Source of the DNA: Petunia secreta
Lineage: Eukaryota > Streptophyta > Magnoliopsida > Solanales > Solanaceae
DNA: 64,000 nucleotides
Reading direction: 5' to 3'
NCBI GenBank assembly: GCA_029990175.1
Contig: JARKIP010000064.1
Location: 13,658,001 to 13,722,000 of the forward strand
The translations under genes and the position numbers were made by a program. A model generated the notes under the pieces. It searched no databases. It saw nothing but the letters and a program-made list of their open reading frames with translations, and was not told where the DNA came from. Below, in pieces: positions 60,103 through 64,000 of this stretch. Each line of letters starts with the position of its first letter. Positions within the stretch are counted from its first letter, which is position 1.

Positions 60103-62889
60103 CTAAAATCTAATCGGGACATTTTTGCAGGTTTGGCGGTTGTGCCCTTGATTTCCACAGCGTGAACATGTTAAACGCGCCTTCTTCAATGGTTTTTCCC
60201 AAGCAGACTTTATTCTTGTGGTTTTGGGTCTTCCTGGTGGTTTTCTTCCATGAGGTGCTAGGACAATTTCTTCGGCTATCTCCTTAGGCACATTCCAATG
60301 TGGCTCACCTTGAATCGGATATACGGGTTCATCATATGTCTTTAGCATAGCTTCTTTTTTGTAGTATTCCGCACAATAATCAGCTGCTTTAATGTGCAAA
60401 CTATCCAGCACTGCTACTGCGTGTTCACATGTTATTTCATCAATTTGAAATTTACCACAGCTGCATGTTTTTCCGTGCAGATCTACAATATGTTTCACTT
60501 GCCCATATACCACAGCGTACAACAGATCCGTCGAAGGAATAATCTGCATATCATTAATTGTAATAGTGTTATTTATGAATTACTGATATGCAGGTAATAT
60601 TCAGTCTGTATGCAATATAGGTTTTTAAAACACATAACATAATAAATATTAACAGAGTAGCCCCAGTGTATGCACAATGTTTCTAGCAAATAGTAAATGA
60701 ATTATACAAACTTACCCGCCATTTCTTGGATGCTATAATGTTCTCATCAAGGATGTCTTGGAATTTTTCTCCGAGCGCTGTGAATGTGTCCATTGCAAAC
60801 TGTCTGTTTTTTGCAGTCCACATTTGGAACATATCAGTCATATACTCCATTAATGCTAGTATGGGGAGCTTTCGAGCATGCCTATTTGCTGCATTCACTG
60901 ACTCTGCAATATTAGAGGTCATAAAAAATGAACGCTTACTCTGTGCGTGTGCAATTGACCATCTGTGATATCCAATGTTAAAAAGGTAATCTTTTGCTCT
61001 ACTATCTATATCTTCCAGATCCTCCATTGCTTTTTCAAATTGTCCAACTGTGTAGGCCATTACTAGCCTATAATATACATCTTTTAGTTTATTTTCACCT
61101 TTCTTGAACTTCAACTTAACATTATTCCATAAGTGAAACACACATACACAGTGAGGTATTTCCGGATAAATTGTCTTCACTGCCCGGGAAATACTCTCAT
61201 GCCTGTCAGATACAACACACATTCCATCCCTTAGTCCATATGCAGCTCTTAAACATTTAAAAAACCATTCCCATGATGCATCGTTTTCAGAATCTACCAC
61301 TGCATATGCCAGCGGTAGAATATGACCTGCATACACAATTAAGGATGTTATTTCTGGTCCAAATATTTGCAGTTAACTATATCAAATTGTTATCCTAGTT
61401 TTGTGTAAATTATGGATATCATATCTGTATTCTATCAGTATTCACATCAGTATTGGCAGGATTTAAGAAATTCATACAGTACATTATAAAATAATTTTTT
61501 TTTCAATTTTGTATATCATGTTTGTATTCATCCAGTATTCACATTTGTTTTGTTACAATTTCACGATTATTTATCCACTACAGTATAAATAAATTGAGGA
61601 TGTCTTGAAACTATTCATACATATTAAACATAAAAGAGTTACCTGAACCATCCAATGTGCAGGCTATTAGCATTGTACCCCCGTATACACCACTCAAAAA
61701 ACCTCCATCCACTACCATTACTGGTCTACAATGTTTCCAGCCTGCAATAAATGCGTTCAATGCAATAAAGACATATAGGAAAGAATCATCCTCACATTTC
61801 TTTAGCTCTGTAACAGACCCAGGATTTGCTTTGTTTAGCTCATAAAGATAGCTTGGAATTTTCCCATACGCTTTATTTGGTTCTCCTCTCAACAATTGGA
61901 TTGCTTTTTCTTTACATCTCCATGCTTTCATGTAATTTAGTGTCAGACCATATGTTTTCTTCAACTCATTTATTATATCCTTCGGTGTGTATACAGTTTT
62001 TGGATCAGCAAATCTTTCCTTCATTAGATTGCCAATAATATCTGCACTTGTACGGCGATGCGAACTCAACCTTTCATCAATTGGACAAGTGTGAATGTTG
62101 TTGAATTTTCTTATCATGAAAACCCTTGAGTTATTTAGGCTTGATGCGCGAAGGAACCAACTACATGGGCTGTTCACACAAATTACAGAGTACCTAGTTT
62201 CATTTTTTTTATTTAGGTTAGTGAATATTCAAAAAATATGCATCTAATATTTATCAGTATGTAAACATAATTAAACTCTCAATTAAATACCTTTTGGTGG
62301 ATGACCTATCAACCTTTGTTTCAAACCTCTCCTTCAGAGCGTAGTTCTTTACAACATTCTGCAGTGTTTGCTTGTCTTTATACACTTGTTGTTCCTCTAA
62401 CCAGTCAAGGTCCGGGTTCTCAATAACACCTATTTGCTCAATGGGGACGCCTTCAATTTCATCTGTTTTAGATGAAAATATCATGTCGACTACTTCAGGT
62501 ATGTTGATATCATTCACTGTGCTAGCAGCCGTCATAACATTGGTATTAACAACCATTGCATTTGTGCTAAATCCAACATTAACGACTTTCTCTTCTGCTG
62601 TAATGCATAGCGGATATTCACTAATTTTTGTTGCTTTTTTTTGCTCTATATACAGTTGGACACTCATATCATTCTTAATTGAGATTGGTTGGAATCCATC
62701 TTCAATTTGATATTTTATATCCAATTTGTACATAGAAGTGTCTACCTCTAGATGTGCAGCAATTGCTCCCAAAAAATTTGTGTATGTACAATCTTCTTGA
62801 AGCAGAATTCCATCCGCTTTGAAGTTGACAAATTGGTAATCTTCAATCCAATTTCCACCATACTGGATTAATACCTTAATTGGTGACAT
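60103..62889 (-). CDS. mudrA-like MULE transposase, intact
   Basis: Exons on the minus strand: 62889-62291, 62193-61643, 61326-60716 and 60543-60103. They give 2202 nt and 733 residues, with GT..AG borders and no stop. The N-terminus (1-110) is PB1-like (MSPIKVLIQYGGNW, ..). At about 175-215 is the MuDR-type plant transposon domain (LQNVVKNYALKERFETK..). The catalytic region has D361 (VVDGGF), D424 (VVSDRHESI), a C443/C445/H448 motif (HCVCVFH) and E525 (SNIAESVN). A SWIM finger (C614-S-C616 .. C626-E-H628) and a CCHC knuckle (C713, C716, H721, C726) follow. It should excise and insert the element with 9-bp TSDs by binding the TIRs. It is convergent to the Ulp1-type gene. All DDE and zinc-binding residues are present, so it may be active. 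Confidence 0.92.
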
Positions 62890-63334
62890 ATTTCACTGAT
62901 ATGTCAATTTTCAAGCTTTCTTCAATGTTTTTGATAATTTGATGGATCGACGCTCGAGGATGGAACAATATCGTGAATACTCAGCGAGTTTCTTTCAAGG
63001 ATTATGAAGTCCGAAGTGAAATTTTTTGATCTGCATATAATCTTCACATTGCCGTTTTTAATGGGATCCATGAAGTGTCGTATAAACTGAGAAACGTGTC
63101 TTCAGGAGTACTAAAATTTCGGATATTATGGAGATACTGTTTCCACTCCTAAAATTATTATGGAGATACTGTTCCCACTCCTATAGTTTAGGATATTCTG
63201 TTTTGTTTTTTTGGAAAAGATTTTCACATAGACCTATTTTTAACAGTACTTTTGGCTAGCCTTTGTTGAATGTTACTTGTGTCTATTTTAATGTAGGGCC
63301 ATGGTTTTATTTTGGCTATATATAAAATTTTCCC
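62890..63334 (-). promoter_or_regulatory. Right TIR and transposase 5' region
   Basis: 445 bp from the transposase ATG to the right terminus. It contains a tandem GGAGATACTGTTYCCACTCCTA duplication (63130-63185) and the right TIR with GTGTCTATTTTAATGTAGGG at 63279-63298. This is presumably the transposase promoter and transposase-binding region. Confidence 0.6.
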
Positions 63335-63343
63335 TTAAAAAAT
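63335..63343. other. Right 9-bp target-site duplication of MULE copy B
   Basis: TTAAAAAAT, identical to 52539-52547. Confidence 0.75.
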
Positions 63344-64000
63344 CAGACTATGAATTTCATACGGTCAGTTTCAATTTCAGAATTCAAAATTTGCAGAAAC
63401 GGTCCAGTTTTCAAATTGTCTAGCATTTAGCCTATTTTTTCATTTTCAGCAAAACAACCCCTGTTATAATCTGATTTTAAAATCTGATATGATATTATAC
63501 CCACAAATTTTCCAGCTTTCACACATGATATAACTGCCATGATTTCGAACTTAAGCTTTGCATAAACAGATCAGTTTTCAAGCTATATTTCACATTCAGC
63601 CTCCAACACATAAAAATAAAAAGCAAGGTTTAGAGAAAAGCCCCTGTTTAGCTAAGTTGTGCATATACAACGTGTAGCACTCGTCTTAACATCTGTATGC
63701 ACCTTACGGTGCTTATACAAGTCATTAACAACCTAATAAATACAATCTCAAGTGTTCGACTTATAATTACATGAAAAAAATTCAAAGAAAAGGATAAGAA
63801 GGAGGGCCTTTGTCCCTTTAACTTCATGAGTTCTCTGTTGAACCATTGGTTAGCCAAATTCATACTCCAGGCTCCTGTAATTATTTACCAACACGAGTAT
63901 AGCTTTTGGCTATCTCAAAATTCTTGCAGGAAAGGTTAGTAATGACTCCAAATAGGAGTTCAAACAAACAGAATAGAGACAGCTATGCATAATATATATA
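63344..64000. other. Non-coding right flank
   Basis: No gene supported. A CAGTTTTCAAnnTnT..CATTYAGCCT phrase occurs twice, near 63400 and 63572, hinting at an old tandem repeat of about 170 bp. Confidence 0.4.

Larger units (their letters stand above)
52548..63334. mobile_element. Complete MULE (copy B) with convergent Ulp1-type and mudrA-type genes
   Basis: 10,787 bp bounded by TTAAAAAAT on both sides. Degenerate TIRs of about 100 bp are present. The left end begins GTGATTTTTACATTGGGTAG; the right end on the opposite strand begins GGGAAAATTTTATATATAGC. Both share a CCCTA-CATTAAAATAGA-AC block placed 35-36 bp from each end (52583 and 63298) and a TTTAACNATAGG block further in. Genes converge: 53062-59256 plus, 60103-62889 minus, with 846 bp between. 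Gene content and arrangement match plant MULEs carrying a captured Ulp1-like protease gene (Kaonashi-type). The transposase is open, so the element may be autonomous. Confidence 0.9.

Overview
This window is nuclear DNA from a eudicot plant. It is AT-rich, spliceosomal introns have GT..AG borders, and the coding fragments are plant ones (NADH-type glutamate synthase, serpin). The transposable elements are Tat-type Ty3/gypsy, large gypsy LTRs with iCGGAATACTCCTGC-type subrepeats, and Mutator-like elements (MULEs) with DUF1985/Ulp1 genes. That mix suggests Solanaceae, but this is inference from memory of repeat families and no search was run. I see no intact ordinary host gene. The window is a heterochromatin-like stack of nested mobile elements with two decayed host gene fragments.

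Layout. 1-3.6 kb: end of an element made of GTATAC-rich satellite, with a glutamate synthase pseudogene fragment (1.55-1.94 kb, minus). 3.7-16.6 kb: small DNA transposons with readable target-site duplications (TSDs). These are a hAT-like element at 5871-6712 (8-bp TSD), a second hAT-like element at 11605-12450, a 1.35-kb foldback element at 12949-14298 (9-bp TSD) and a long-TIR MULE-like element at 14641-15774 (9-bp TSD). They sit in and around a diverged local duplication (about 4.6-5.1 kb and 12.45-14.4 kb). 16655-28682: a complete but decayed 12-kb Tat-lineage retrotransposon on the minus strand, TSD ATTGT. It has gag-pol on the minus strand, a spliced antisense extra ORF on the plus strand with its own TATA box, and nested SINE-like and copia-LTR-like insertions. 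28.7-36.4 kb: a 51-bp minisatellite, a second satellite-filled element (31329-34639, satellite in the opposite orientation to the first), a MITE and a Stowaway MITE. 36.75-41.36 kb: a serpin pseudogene interrupted by the truncated 5' part of a MULE (copy A). 41359-50364: a 9-kb gypsy-like element on the minus strand with 2.4-2.5-kb LTRs and a degenerate interior. 50.4-52.5 kb: remnants of further retroelements. 52548-63334: a complete 10.8-kb MULE (copy B) flanked by a 9-bp repeat, TTAAAAAAT.

The most notable object is MULE copy B. It has two convergent spliced genes. The plus-strand gene (14 exons, about 1166 codons, predicted uninterrupted) encodes a DUF1985-type N-terminal domain and a C-terminal Ulp1/C48 SUMO-protease-like domain. 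The minus-strand gene (4 exons, 733 codons, uninterrupted) encodes a mudrA-like transposase with a DDE triad, SWIM finger and CCHC knuckle. In both genes the exon lengths add up to a multiple of three. The Ulp1 domain keeps its His and Asp, but the residue in the catalytic Cys position is Tyr, so the element looks able to transpose while its captured protease looks dead. Copy A of the same family, 15 kb upstream, has lost its Ulp1 and transposase parts and has stops.

Intron borders, TSDs and TIRs were read by eye. Family assignments rest on recognised motifs. Divergence, age and transcription need computation or data that I do not have.
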